NCBI GenBank assembly: GCA_950097015.1
Contig: CATNEN010000008.1
Location: 3,348,001-3,412,000 of the forward strand
Direction of reading: 5' to 3'
DNA: 64,000 nucleotides
Source: Macrostomum hystrix
Taxonomy: Eukaryota; Platyhelminthes; Macrostomidae
The number at the start of each line of letters is the position of its first letter. The stretch's first letter is position 1. The notes beneath the pieces are model-generated. The model did not search any database and was not told where the DNA came from. It was given only the letters and a program-made list of their open reading frames with translations. Position numbers and translations under genes: made by a program. Shown here one piece after another: positions 22,586-33,634 of the stretch.

Positions 22586-23925
22586 AATATATGAAAGCAA
22601 GGCGAGGGAGCGAAGCAGAGAAGCAGACACTAGAAGCAGTTAGCAAATGGAACAGTCATTTGAGAATGAAATAAAAGTACTGATTTAGTCGTTGTCTTTG
22701 AAGTTATCCAGCAGAGCGCACTGAAAACTGAGGAAAATTTACCAACCGGGGGATTTCGCCAGCCAGTGAGAGATCACGCACTTATCATCCATTGCTGCCT
22801 GCAGCATCTCATATTGGCATCGTGTTGCCAAGCCAGAATCTGAGGATGAATCTGCAGCCAGAAATGCAGCCGAATGCAGCAGGTTGAAAGACAATTTAGC
22901 CACTATTGCGTATCAAGCTAGCATTTGTTTATAATGCAAAATGACAACACGAGGCCCAAGTTGATGGACAGCAGTGCAAGCGGATTACCGCTGTATCCCA
23001 CAGACATGCGCCCTGTAACCATGCCGCCTCATGATTATCCCACGATCCCCACCGAAGGGATAATTCAAAGTCCCGCGGAAAAAAAACAAGGGGAAAACTG
23101 TCTGGGGGGTGACTTGGCTTCCGGCTGAGGTTTCCCACGCGGGTGTGCGGTGAAAGCCTTGGTTATTAATCAAAGCCGGTACTTGCCCTGTCATTATCAG
23201 CCTCACCCGGTATGCCGGCTGATATTCTCCTTGGCTTTTGACTCTCCGAGCGGCGAAAGGGTTCCCACCGAATCCCCGCGGGAGTGGCGCGCACTCGAAT
23301 CTGCATCTCCATTACCCATCTCCGGCATTGGGGATTTGCAGCGGCTGAGCACAATGCCAACTGTTGCATTATTGATTTGAGCATAGAGGCTAAAAAATGG
23401 AGCCATTGCTCAAAATTTCAATGTGAGAAACAGGGCCAGATATGTGGAGAGAAAGTGGCTCAGGGCCGCGCTTGGGGATCTTGGGATGCGGGGTTGTGGG
23501 GGAAAAGGGTTATCAAATTTCTCCCGGCACTCGGGGGGCGGGTGAATGGGGAGAAATCTCCCATGCCAGCTCCGCCGGAGGTCTGGGCGAGGTCCTATTA
23601 AAAAAATAAAAAATGCATCACGCGAGGCACATGCTAAAAATGCTTTCCCCCCTATGTTCTAAGACGAGAGCCGTATACCTCACCTGCAGGTCCCGCTGGG
23701 ACATCTGCCGCGGAGTTGGGAATAAATTCCCCACCTCCGCCTCTATTTTTCACTTTTTTTAGTAGGAAAAATTCTGCCAAGAAAATCCCATATTGAAATA
23801 TCAATGAATCTGATCGGAAATCACTCATTAACTGCTGGGCTCACGGCGAAAGAAGTGGATTCAAAATCGCAACTGCTGATCGCAATCGCATGGAGCTAAC
23901 AGCTTCTCAGTTCAACCAGCATCTG
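22586..23925. other. Repeat-poor, GC-balanced block in nephrin-like intron 1
   Basis: Unlike its surroundings, this stretch and 24720-25380 are unique and richer in G+C. No splice-bounded exon was found. It could hold regulatory DNA, but nothing in the sequence proves it. Confidence 0.35.
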
Positions 23926-23929
23926 ACAC

Positions 23930-24710
23930 CCCTGATTCATTCCGTCTGACACCCCTGATTCACTCCATCTGACACCCCTGATTCATTCCATCTGACACCC
24001 CTGATTCACTCCATCTGACACTCCTGATTCATTCCATCTGACACCCCTGATTCATTCCATCTGACACCCCTGATTCATTCCATCTGACACCCCTGATTCA
24101 CTCCATCTGACACCCCTGATTCATTCCTTCTAAAACACCTGATTCATTCTGTCTGACACCCCGACTCGACACCTCATCCTGACTGACACCCTGTGTTGAC
24201 ACCTCATTCTATCTGACACCCTGCAGTGTAGGCACCTTATTCTGTCTGGCACCCTGCACCGTTGACACCTCATTCAGTCTGACATCCTGCACTGTTGACA
24301 ACTCATTCAGTCTGACACCCTGCAGTGTAGGCACCTCATTCTGTCTGACACCCTGCAGTGTAGGCACCTCATTCTGTCTGACACCCTGCAGTGTAGGCAC
24401 CTCATTCTGTCTGACACCCTGCAGTGTAGGCACCTCATTCTGTCTGACACCCTGCAGTGTAGGCACCTCATTCTGTCTGACACCCTGCAGTGTAGGCACC
24501 TCATTCTGTCTGAAATCGTGTTGACACCTTCATTTTTGGACACCCCGAGTTGAAACCTCGTCCAATTTTTCGCCCTGTGTTGATTTCTGATTCCAATTGA
24601 CTACCGCTTTTGACACCCCAGCTGACACCTCATCTTACCGGACAACGCCTGATTTATCCTGTCTGACACCCTCTGTTGACACCCCATTATATCTGGCACC
24701 TCTACTGTCA
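23930..24710. repeat. 23 bp and 33 bp related minisatellites
   Basis: From 23930 the unit is CTGACACCCCTGATTCATTC plus CAT (23 bp). From about 24215 to 24510 it becomes CTGACACCCTGCAGTGTAGG plus CACCTCATTCTGT (33 bp), sharing the CTGACACCC and TCATTC parts. Decayed units continue to 24710. Confidence 0.92.
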
Positions 24711-25385
24711 GGAGGGTAGGAAAAATTTGAAAAAATATCCCAATTTTGGGCAGAGCGGTCTACAGCTGATCCCACGCGGCTGTGACGGCGTCATCTCCGA
24801 CTGTCAATGGGTCCGGTTTTGATGACGGCCGACAGGATGAGGACTGGGGCGGAGGGGAGCAGGACTGGCTCTCATGGAGTGGTCTGCAGCCCCGATAAAT
24901 CCCATCAGATGTCATTGTTGGGCCAATTAGATCAGTGGGAGAACGGGGAGCGAGGGGCAAACTGTCGGTGTGTGTTCCTCCATCCCCTAAACCCTGAGGG
25001 GGGATTAAATCCTCAATTCACCGGTCCAGACGGCGGCACTCGATTCCCGGAGTGGCCGGGATAAAGTGGCCATTGGCCAATTAGGCAATGGAAAAGGAGC
25101 GCCGATGACTGAAGTGAAGTGGATTTCTTAAAGACCCGGATTAGGGACTGCTCGACTAGCGGAACTGGGGTAGGGCTATGGACCCTGGCTGGAGTTTAGC
25201 CGCTGCCAGCTTTCTGCTGCCAGACTCGGCTGGGCCGCACAACATCTGGTGGGCATGCAGAAGATCAGCCTCCCTCATCCCCTTCTCCTAATTTTCATTT
25301 GCTCTCTTTATATGTCAAGGCATTCATTCCAGGTCAGCTGTTTGGCGACGGCAATAAAATCCTTTATCTACGATTTCTTGAACCT
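24711..25385. other. Unique GC-balanced block
   Basis: No gene recognised; inside nephrin-like intron 1. Confidence 0.4.
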
Positions 25386-25389
25386 GCCA

Positions 25390-25690
25390 CCTCCTCTAGT
25401 ATCTAGCAATGTCTACTAGTATCTAGCAATGTCTACTAGTATCTAGCAATGTCTCCTAGTATCTAGCAATGTCTCCTAGTATCTAGCAATGTCTCCTAGT
25501 ATCTAGCAATGTCTCCTAGTATCTAGCAATGTCTCCTAGTATCTAGCAATGTCTCCTAGTAATCTAGCAATGTCTCCTAGTATCTAGCAATGTCTCCTAG
25601 TATCTAGCAATGTCTCCTAGTATCTAGCAATGTCTCCTAGTAATCTAGCAATGTCTCCTAGTATCTAGCAATGTCTCCTAGTGTCTGACA
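25390..25690. repeat. 20 bp minisatellite (TAGTATCTAGCAATGTCTCC)
   Basis: Fifteen nearly identical copies, two with an extra A (AATCTAGC). Confidence 0.96.
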
Positions 25691-26270
25691 ATGTCTAGTC
25701 TCCAAATGTCTCTAAGCAACGCCCAGTGTCGCAAGCGATGCCATACTGAACTTCGCCTCGATAAAGCCCACTTCCCCATCTGTTTGTGTCGTGAACTCCC
25801 AATCAGATTCTGGGGAACGGAATGCCTGTGCCCCCAGCCCCCTGCTGACAGCTGGGAAGGGGAAACAATAGGTGCGTCAATTAAAATCCTCACCCTCCTG
25901 TCTACTAGTTATCCCAGGTTCAAACTGCGATGAAATTATTGGCGATAGGAAATAATATTGATCGGGGATAATTTTTAGATAGACGGGACAGTGATAGCTG
26001 GGCGGATGTTAGCTGGCTCTGTGATCGTAGATGATCTGCGAACCCCAAGATCGCGCCGTCAATTAAGTGGAAGTGTCTCTCCTTTAATTGATTTGCTTTT
26101 GTTTCTGTGCGATGTTTATCTCCAGCTGGCCCCTGTGGCGGTAAGTATGCGAATGCAGATTCTTTTAATGCTAGCTGTGCTCCCGTGTTCAATAGAAGGC
26201 ATTGCAAATATTAATTGGCTAAAGTTTCGTGGGTTGAAATCGGTTGAGGCAGTTATGGGATCTGATTGGG
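25691..26270. other. Unique spacer in intron 1
   Basis: Nothing recognised. Confidence 0.4.
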
Positions 26271-26660
26271 AATGAAGGAAAGTGATGGGAGTTGTTGGGA
26301 AGTGATGGGAGTTGTTGGGAAGTGATGGGAGTTGTTGGGAAGTGATGGGAATTGTTGGGAAGTGATGGGAATTGTTGGGAAGTGATGGGAATTGTTGGGA
26401 AGTGATGGGAATTGTTGGGAAGTGATTGGAAGTGTTGGGAAGTGATTGGAAGTGTTGGAAGTGATTGGAAGTGTTGGGAAGTGATTGGAAGCGTTGTGAT
26501 GTGATTGGAAGTGTTTGGAAGTGATTGGAAGTGTTGGAAGTGATTGGAAGTGTTGGGAAGTGATTGGAAGTGTTGGGAAGTGATTGGAAGTGTTGGGAAG
26601 TGATTGGAAGTGTTGGGAAGTGATTGGAAGTGTTGGGAAGTGATTGGAAGTGTTGTAATC
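26271..26660. repeat. 20 bp minisatellite (GGGAAGTGATGGGAGTTGTT)
   Basis: About 20 copies. The left half has GGGA(G/A)TTGTT, the right half TGGAAGTGTT, so two variant blocks sit side by side. Confidence 0.95.
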
Positions 26661-27618
26661 ACTAATGGAAGTTGATAAATGAGAGACAAATAATATTCTA
26701 GTCGTTGTTAAATCCACTGCTTGTAATCCTCACAAGCTCCTCTATGCTTCTTAATTCACTGTAAGATTGTACCAATCTTCCTCTCCCAGAGTTCTGACTG
26801 AGTGCATGCATAAGATTCTTGAGTCAATGTTCCAATCAGTCGACCAAAGCCTATAGGATCATTTAGTAAATTACTATACGATTTTCAAATCTTTCAAGCC
26901 CGCTTTATCGCAATTATACACAATGAGTATGTTGGAAGGATTCTTAAATAGCAAAGCTCACCGCCAGCTTCTTCTGTAAGCGAGCGGTGCTAATGTGATA
27001 ATGAGAAGGTAGGCACGCAGGTATAAGGTAATATCAAAGATTCCTTGGCTCTTTGTACCCAGCTGTTTCTTAGAATACTTAGAAGACTTCACCTGTATAA
27101 AGACGTATACGACAAAGACTATAGAGTGAGGCCTCGCTCGAATGAGTAGCAATCACTTGAGCCAAGCCATTCATTTTCTTACGGAATCTGCAAGCCTTCC
27201 AATACTTTGTTTCAGAATTCTTGTTACTCTGAAATTGGAAATACTTTGATCTGGACTAGTCAGCCGTGAAATTGTTTTATGAAATGTTACTACTAATTGT
27301 CAACAGCTAGCATCTAATATAACTAAAGAACTTGGAGTCGGCCCAGGATTTGGTTGCCGGGGGGCTTAGATAAAATTTACTGGTCTTGAGTAGAAGAGCC
27401 ATAGACAAGTCTCCAAACCGCAGTAAATTTTAAATGCAGCCGCGGAGACAAGGCTTGGCGAGGCGATGAGAAAGTCAGGGCAGACTGGCAGAGCCAGTCT
27501 GTTGCTGTGTCAGCCACATCCGTCTTCTTTATTGAAAAGAGCAAGCAGGAAGACACAAAGAAAGGAAATGAAGTACCAATGTCAGTTTGAAGCACATGCT
27601 CCATAAGTTATCTTTCCT
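26661..27618. other. Unique AT-rich spacer in intron 1
   Basis: Nothing recognised. Confidence 0.4.
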
Positions 27619-28255
27619 CGAGTAGACCCCTTAAATCTCAGTCATCCAGAGCCATGACCCCTTAAATCTCAGTCATCCAGAGCCATGACCCCATAAATCT
27701 CAGTCATCCAGAGCCATGACCCCATAAATCTCAGTCATCCAGAGCCATGACCCCTTAAATCTCAGTCATCCAGAGCCATGACCTCCTCAAAACTCAGTCA
27801 TCCAGAGCCATGACCCCTTAAATCTCAGTCATCCAGAGCCATGACCTCCTCAAAACTCAGTCATCCAGAGCCATGACCTCCTCAAAACTCAGTCATCCAG
27901 AGCCATGACCTCCTCAAAACTCAGTCATCCAGAGCCATGACCTCCTCAAAACTCAGTCATCCAGAGCAATGACCTTCTCAAAACTCAGTCATCCAGAGCA
28001 ATGACCTCCTCAAAACTCAGTCATCCAGAGCCATGACCCCTTAAATCTCAGTCATCCAGAGCCATGACCCCTTAAATCTCAGTCATCCAGAGCCATGACC
28101 CCTTAAATCTCAGTCATCCAGAGCCATGACCCCTTAAATCTCAGTCATCCAGAGCCATGACCCCTTAAATCTCAGTCATCCAGAGCCATGACCTCCTCCA
28201 AACTCAGTCATCCAGAGCAATGACCTCCTCAAAACTCAGTCATCCAGAGCCATGA
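27619..28255. repeat. 31 bp minisatellite ending at the first Ig exon
   Basis: The unit is CTCAGTCATCCAGAGCCATG plus ACCCCTTAAAT, with a CTCCTCAAAA variant block between 27780 and 28010. It stops about 30 bp before the acceptor of exon 2. Confidence 0.95.
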
Positions 28256-28285
28256 CCTCTTCCCAAACCGATCTCATCCCAGCAG

Positions 28286-28612
28286 CTGGTCTCAACCTGA
28301 GCGTGAGTCTGTCGCCGGTGTCGGTGCAGCCAGGAGGCTGTGCTCAGATCAGCTGTCACTTCAGTCCGGTGGTGAGCTACATTTTCTGGCGATTCACGCC
28401 CGACGGTGGCCGCAGCTGGTCCAGGCTGGGACTCTGCCACCTGGAGTCGGGAAAGTGCACGCTGCAGGACTCGGCTCACAGCTCGTTGCGTCTCAGCACC
28501 AACGGCAGCCTGACCATCATGAACGTCACCGGGAGCAGCGACGGCTGCTACGAGTGCGAGGGGATCTGGAATACCGACTCGGCGAAGGGCAACACCAGCC
28601 TCACGGTGACCA
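28286..28612 (+). CDS. Nephrin-like receptor, exon 2 (Ig1)
   Basis: One complete Ig domain: SVQPGGCAQISCHFSPVVSY with W in IFWRF, and GSSDGCYECEGIWN as the F-strand DxxxYxC-like motif. The acceptor is CATCCCAGCAG; the donor is GTGAGT at 28613. Length 327 nt, phase 1 to phase 1, the usual symmetry of Ig exons. The ATG at 28252 lies in the repeat and intron and is not used in this model. Minisatellites flank the exon on both sides. Confidence 0.85.
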
Positions 28613-29162
28613 GTGAGTACTATACTCGTGTTGTCCAGTGAGTACTATACTCGTGTTGTCCAGTGAGTACTATACTCGTGTTGTCCTGTGAGTACTATAC
28701 TCGTGTTGTCCTGTGAGTACTATACTCGTGTTGTCCTGTAAGTACTATACTCGTGTTGTCCTGTGAGTACTATACTCGTGTTGTCCTGTGAGTACTATAC
28801 TCGTGTTGTCCTGTGAGTACTATACTCGTGTTATCCAGTGAGTACTATACTTGTGTTGTCCAGTGAGTACTATACTCGTGTTGTCCTGTGAGTACTATAC
28901 TCGTGTTGTCCTGTGAGTACTATACTCGTGTTGTCCTGTGAGTACTATACTCGTGTTGTCCTGTGAGTACTATACTCGTGTTGTCCTGTGAGTACTATAC
29001 TCGTGTTATCCAGTGAGTACTATACTCGTGTTGTCCAGTGAGTACTATACTCGTGTTGTCCTGTGAGTACTATACTCGTGTTGTCCTGTGAGTACTATAC
29101 TCGTGTTGTCCTGTGAGTACTATACTCGTGTTGTCCTGTGAGTACTATACTCGTGTTGTCAC
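28611..29162. repeat. 25 bp minisatellite copying the exon 2 splice donor
   Basis: The unit is CAGTGAGTACTATACTCGTG plus TTGTC, about 22 copies. The first copy is the exon-intron boundary itself (exon ends ACCA, intron begins GTGAGTAC). Every copy keeps GTGAGTAC, apart from one GTAAGTAC near 28738. Confidence 0.95.
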
Positions 29163-29540
29163 CAGGGCCCCGGTGGGAAGGACCAAGTGGGAAGAGAAAG
29201 AAATCAAGTTTCAGGAATGTTTTAGGGACGGATTTGAGAGGCCAGTGATGCTAGAACGCAGAGATGGTAATCATGTCAGGTGATATAATACGAGTATGAT
29301 AGGGACGGAGAAGTGATAAGGATGCCGAGATGATAAACATGTATGGATGATAAGGATGTGGGGATGACAAGGATGTGAGAATGATAAGGAAGTAGGATGA
29401 TAAGGATGTAGGATGATAAGAATGTGGGGGAGATAAGGATGTGCGATTATAAGGAGGCAGGTATGATAAGAATGTGGAGAAGATAAGGATGTGGGATTAT
29501 AAAAACTCAGCGATGATTAAGATATTCAAACAGAAGGTAG
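29163..29540. repeat. Degenerate GATAAGGATGTG repeat
   Basis: From about 29300 to 29515, irregular 12-16 bp GATGATAAGGATGTG-like units; the left 140 bp is unique. Confidence 0.6.
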
Positions 29541-29545
29541 AATGA

Positions 29546-29551
29546 TTTATT
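29546..29551 (-). terminator. Poly(A) signal AATAAA, minus strand
   Basis: AATAAA on the minus strand about 40 nt after the stop of the nested ORF at 29592. The spacing suits a short 3' UTR. Confidence 0.5.
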
Positions 29552-29591
29552 GTTGAAACAATCTTTACAAGACGCAGTAATTTCAGGAAAT

Positions 29592-29810
29592 TCAGAAGAC
29601 GGAAGGCTGTGAAAAGTGAATACCAGGTGTTGGTATCAGTGGCTTAGTAACTGCGCTCAAGATCACGCGGCAGTAAATCATGCGGTTCATGCTCTCCAGT
29701 GAAGTGTTGCCCAAGCCCTGGCTGTTGACTGTCACAGCCCACTCATCAACAGCGGGCGGTGCTCCTTGACTGCACTGGCGCATCCAAAATCCCCAAAATT
29801 GAGAAGCGAA
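29592..29810 (-). CDS. Nested minus-strand terminal exon, unrecognised
   Basis: An open frame with good coding codon use includes GAPPAVDEWAVTVNSQGLGN and MNRMIYCRVILSAVTKPLIP and ends in SVF. It stops about 40 nt before an AATAAA. An acceptor-like CCAGTGCAG lies just inside the frame, so this may be the last exon of a gene nested in intron 2 of the receptor, or a processed relic. I do not recognise the family; an upstream exon was not found. Confidence 0.4.
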   Translation of the reverse strand, partial: FASQFWGFWMRQCSQGAPPAVDEWAVTVNSQGLGNTSLESMNRMIYCRVILSAVTKPLIPTPGIHFSQPSVF

Positions 29811-30054
29811 AATCCCTCGTTGCTACCCAGTTGAGTATGCAGCCTTGACTTCCCATGGAAAAGGCAGCCACTTATCAGCTACCCTTACTCTGAGCATAGA
29901 CTCACTGCCCAGTTGAGAGAAGACAGAAAAAAATATATAGAGTAAAAAAGTGACAATTGTGCGTGACAATTCAACTTTCTCTATTTATCCAGGCTAAGCG
30001 GGGAGATCCACTTCAGAGAGGTAATAATAATAGTTAATAATAATAGGGGGTTAT

Positions 30055-30531
30055 GTGGCACCTCTGCAAACTGGGAAGGTTTTGCAGGCCTCAAAATCGT
30101 CTTATCTATTGTTCACCTCTAACCCTACGCAATTAGACTGCCAATGGTGTGTCAGTGTGATATCTGTGCTGCCAATTGAAGAGAATATTTACTCCGACCA
30201 AGTCGATCCGGTGTTTAAAAAAGTCCTGAGCAAACTCAAAGCAATGCCAAGTCCAGTGTGTGAGCGCGTGGCGCAACTCAAAATCACCTGTCAAACCCCG
30301 GCTTCATCGGGTGATGTCAATTGTCTGTCTCGCACGCTTGTTGCACCGGTGAATCAACAGTACCCTCATATAGGGGCTATTGTTGACTTTTTCATTTCTG
30401 GACCGCATTCAATTGTTTCAATAAGAGACTCGGGATCTTTCCCTCACAACCTTCACAATGGATTGGGAGATCCAGGATTTCATCTTACCGACTTTTTTCA
30501 TACTACTTTTGCTCATGAAATACCAAATTAG
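30055..30531 (+). CDS. Uncharacterised 158-codon ORF in intron 2
   Basis: A plus-strand frame open for 158 codons with non-repetitive composition (for example SDQVDPVFKKVLSKLKAMPS and CERVAQLKITCQ). It does not fit the Ig exons' phase pattern and is skipped by the join of exon 2 to exon 3. It could be an old mobile-element or retrocopy fragment. No motif recognised. Confidence 0.25.
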   Translation: MAPLQTGKVLQASKSSYLLFTSNPTQLDCQWCVSVISVLPIEENIYSDQVDPVFKKVLSKLKAMPSPVCERVAQLKITCQTPASSGDVNCLSRTLVAPVNQQYPHIGAIVDFFISGPHSIVSIRDSGSFPHNLHNGLGDPGFHLTDFFHTTFAHEIPN

Positions 30532-30540
30532 CACATGCAG

Positions 30541-30850
30541 TTACCCAATGAGCACAATCTACTCCCCTAATGACCCCAAACTACTCCCCTAATGACCCCA
30601 ATCTATTCCCCTAATGACCCCAAACTACTCCCCTAATGACCCCAAACTACTCCCCTAATGACCCCAATCTATTCCCCTAATGACCCCAATCTACTCCCCT
30701 AATGATCCCCAATCCACTCCTCTAATGACCCCAATCCACTCCTCTAATGACCCCAATCCACTCCTCTAATGACCCCAATCTACTCCCCTAATGACCCCAA
30801 TCTACTCTCGTAATGACCACAATCTACTCCACTATGACAAAAATCTACTC
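30541..30850. repeat. 22 bp minisatellite (CTACTCCCCTAATGACCCCA)
   Basis: About 14 copies with AT or AA completing the unit, plus CCACTCCTC variants in the middle. Confidence 0.95.
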
Positions 30851-31004
30851 ACCTAATCGACTCTCTTTGGAAGTCAATCGTTCTCAATGATTCTAATCTA
30901 AAACCAAGAAACCCAATTTCACCTATCGACTTCTCAATAAGTGTCCCAAACACTACTGGCAACTCCCCATGGTAACCAATTCACTCGCCGAACAAAACCC
31001 GCAG

Positions 31005-31331
31005 CCCCGCCGGGACCGCCCACTGTGTGGGGTCCGCCTGACGCCGCAGTTGAAGGTGATCGAGTTCGGTTCAGCTGCTCCAGCGCTGGTGGAAACCCTC
31101 CACCCCGGCTCACCTGGCAGCGCCGCAGACTCGGCCAAATGACATTCGAACCTCTGACCTCCTCGGCTTCTATTGAAGTGAAACGCCTGCCCGCGGAGCG
31201 GAAGTTCGGGGTGGAGAGCAGCGAGTTGTCTATGGCCGTGACCGCTGAGGATCACCTGGCTTTGCTGGAGTGCCGGGCCGAGCATCAGCTGGCGAATTTG
31301 TCCAGCGAACGACTCGTCATCCGCGTGCTGT
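31005..31331 (+). CDS. Nephrin-like receptor, exon 3 (Ig2)
   Basis: Begins PPGPPTVWGPP, then AVEGDRVRFSCSS, GGNPPPRLTW and LALLECRAEHQLANLS, an I-set-like Ig domain with both cysteines. The acceptor AACCCGCAG precedes 31005; the donor GTGAGT follows. It is 327 nt, phase 1 to 1. Joined to exon 2 it reads SLTVTTPPGPP, as expected between adjacent Ig domains. Confidence 0.85.
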
Positions 31332-31394
31332 GTGAGTGGCATCGGTGCGGGACATTGGGCGCTGATAGCGGGATACGCTTTTGCGAGCTAGAAA

Positions 31395-31602
31395 AAATAT
31401 GTTTCCTAGAAAGAATCGGGTTTTCTTGGAAGATTCGGGTTTTCTAGGAAGATTCGGGTTTTCTAGGAAGATTCGGATTTTCTTGGAAGATTTGGGTTTT
31501 CTAGGAAGATTCGGGTTTTCTAGGAAGATTCGGGTTTTCTAGGAAGATTCGGGTTTTCTAGGAAGATTCGGGTTTTTTAGAAAGATTCGGGTTTTTGGAA
31601 GC
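31395..31602. repeat. 19 bp minisatellite (GGAAGATTCGGGTTTTCTA)
   Basis: About 11 copies in the intron between Ig2 and Ig3. Confidence 0.95.
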
Positions 31603-31683
31603 TCCGGCTCTTCTGTTTAGTCTATTCAAAGTGGTCGCTAGTCTAAGGAAAGCAATAACTCTGGCCATCACCTGCCATCACAG

Positions 31684-31815
31684 ACGCACCTCGCGTGAGA
31701 TGGTCGCAGCCGGTGGACGCAGTGACGGTGGGCGGCAGCGCGTGGCTCAACTGCTCCGCCGATGCGAATCCGCCAGCCAGAGTTTCGCTGTGGAAAGATG
31801 GTGCGGCTGTGTCAG
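31684..31815 (+). CDS. Nephrin-like receptor, exon 4 (first half of Ig3)
   Basis: Translation includes APRVRWSQPVDAVTVGGSAW, LNCSADANPPARVSLWKDG and AAVS: the B-strand cysteine and C-strand tryptophan of an Ig domain. The acceptor is CCATCACAG, the donor GTGAGC; phase 1 to 1. The partner cysteine is in exon 5, so Ig3 is split by an intron. Confidence 0.85.
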
Positions 31816-32068
31816 GTGAGCGCTACTGACTACTGCTGGCCTAGGGCGAGTAGGCTAGTGAGAAATGTTCCTTTAGATTTACGAAGTCTAGAAAATACAG
31901 TTTGTTAGGCGATAGCCAACCTGTACTACTCAAAAAGTATGAACGACTAATCAAAAAGTATCCTCTCAATCAATATGAGTGACATAAATAGTGAGACTAG
32001 TTGCCCCGAAGGGTCCTGAAGAATGAAAATCCATATTCGTATTAATTTCCCTAAACTTCCGTGTTCAG

Positions 32069-33017
32069 CCCCAGGAGACTCGTCCGTGAGCCGCCGCATT
32101 CCGTTTGTGTCCCTAGACGACGCTGGAGTCTATCAGTGCCGGGCCACGAACTCGGCTGGCGCAGCAACCGCCAACTTCACCCTGGACGTGCAGCACCCGC
32201 CGCTGCTGTCGGCCCCGCCCAGCATTGTCGTCCGCGAGTTCGCGCCGCTTCGCGTCCCGTGCACCGTGCGCTCGAATCCTCCAGCGATTTGGGCTCGCTG
32301 GCGCCGTCAGGACCGTCCGGAGCCATCGCCAGCTCAGCTGGCTGAGGTGCCGACCAGCAGTAACGCCTACATGACGCTGCCGCCATCTCCGCGGCTGCTG
32401 TACCTTGAACTGGCCACAGTCGCTCGCTCCGACGCCGGTCGATGGATCTGCGAGGCTGGGAACAGCCTGGCAACCACGAACGCCATGACGATCGTCTCAG
32501 TCGAGTATCCGCCAGGAATGCCGGAGGTCTCCGCTCTGCCGGCCGCTGCCGTGTCGCCAACATCCTTGGTTAGCGCCTTGGCTGGCGAGAACCTGACGCT
32601 GATTTGTTCACCGAATCGTCTGAGTCCGGGCTACCCACCACCCAGCTTCATCTGGACTCGCCTGTCCCCATCAGCTCAGTCGGCTGCGGAGTCAGCTGAA
32701 GGCCCAGTCCTCCGCCTGATCAACGCCAGCATGTCGGACACCGGGCGGTATCGCTGCCGCGCTGTCAACAACGTCGGGCATTCGTCTCCGGCGACGCTGC
32801 AGATTAGCGTCGAGTCGTTGCCAGCTTGGCAGGACGGCGACGCGACTACGGTAAAGGCGAGGGCAGGTCGGACTGATTTTCAATTGGTTTGCGCTTTCTC
32901 CTCGAGGCCGAGGGCAAAGATCAGTTGGAGTCGAGTCGAAGAAGAAGGCGGCGTCGGTGGACTAACTGAGGCCGCGGCCAGGTTCAGCGTGGTTGAAATC
33001 GCCGACGACACCGAGTC
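32069..33017 (+). CDS. Nephrin-like receptor, exon 5 (Ig3 end, Ig4, Ig5, Ig6 start)
   Basis: In order: the Ig3 F strand (LDDAGVYQCRATNSAG); Ig4 (LRVPCTVRSNPP ... SDAGRWICEAGNSL); Ig5 (ENLTLICSPNRLSPGYPPPS ... SDTGRYRCRAVNNVG); the start of Ig6 (FQLVCAFSSRPRAKISWSR). The acceptor is TTCCGTGTTCAG; the donor GTGAGT follows GAGTC. Enters in phase 1, leaves in phase 2. Three Ig segments fused in one 949 nt exon, next to single-domain exons, suggests intron loss. Confidence 0.9.
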
Positions 33018-33378
33018 GTGAGTTCTGATTGGTGCTGGCGAAGGGATGGACTGTCTGATTGTCCTGATTGGACGGACTGCGAAGTATTCCTGATTGGATT
33101 GGCTATGGCTCTTGATTGGTGGGCTGCGGGTTTCTAGTGATTGGATAGGCTGCTTGGGGTTTTTCTGATTGGATGGGGTATCCTTATTGGCTGAAGGTGG
33201 ATGTTGGTCCTTATTGGATTAGCTGATGGGGTTCAGGTAGGCAGTTTAGGCTATACGATGATTGGATGTGTCGCATGCTGAAGTTTATAAGAATCTGAGC
33301 ATCAGCAGTACCTAAAATGGAGCTTTAAACTAAATTCTTAAAACTAAACTGACGTATCAGCCGATGCGCCCACTTCAG

Positions 33379-33515
33379 CTACACAACAAAGAGTCGGCTG
33401 ATCTTTGTCGGCAGCCGACGGACTGAGTTGGAGCCCGAAGACGCCGGTCTGTACCGTTGTCGAGCTGAGAACAGCCGCGGAGCGGTTGAGCACATAATCA
33501 GGCTGGTTGTTGAGT
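33379..33515 (+). CDS. Nephrin-like receptor, exon 6 (end of Ig6)
   Basis: Translation includes YTTKSRLIFVGSRRTELEPE, DAGLYRCRAENSRGAVEH and IIRLVVE, the F strand of Ig6. The acceptor is GCCCACTTCAG; the donor is GTAAGT. It supplies one base to complete the exon 5 codon and leaves in phase 1. Too short to stand out as an ORF, but fully supported by phase and motif. Confidence 0.85.
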
Positions 33516-33634
33516 GTAAGTTGAGAGCATCGATTAATAGATTTGCAACTATTTCAAACCACCTACGCTGAAAATATTTAAAAACTTCTATCCACGTCTA
33601 CCAAAATTAAATCACTAACCGCAACCCACCCCAG

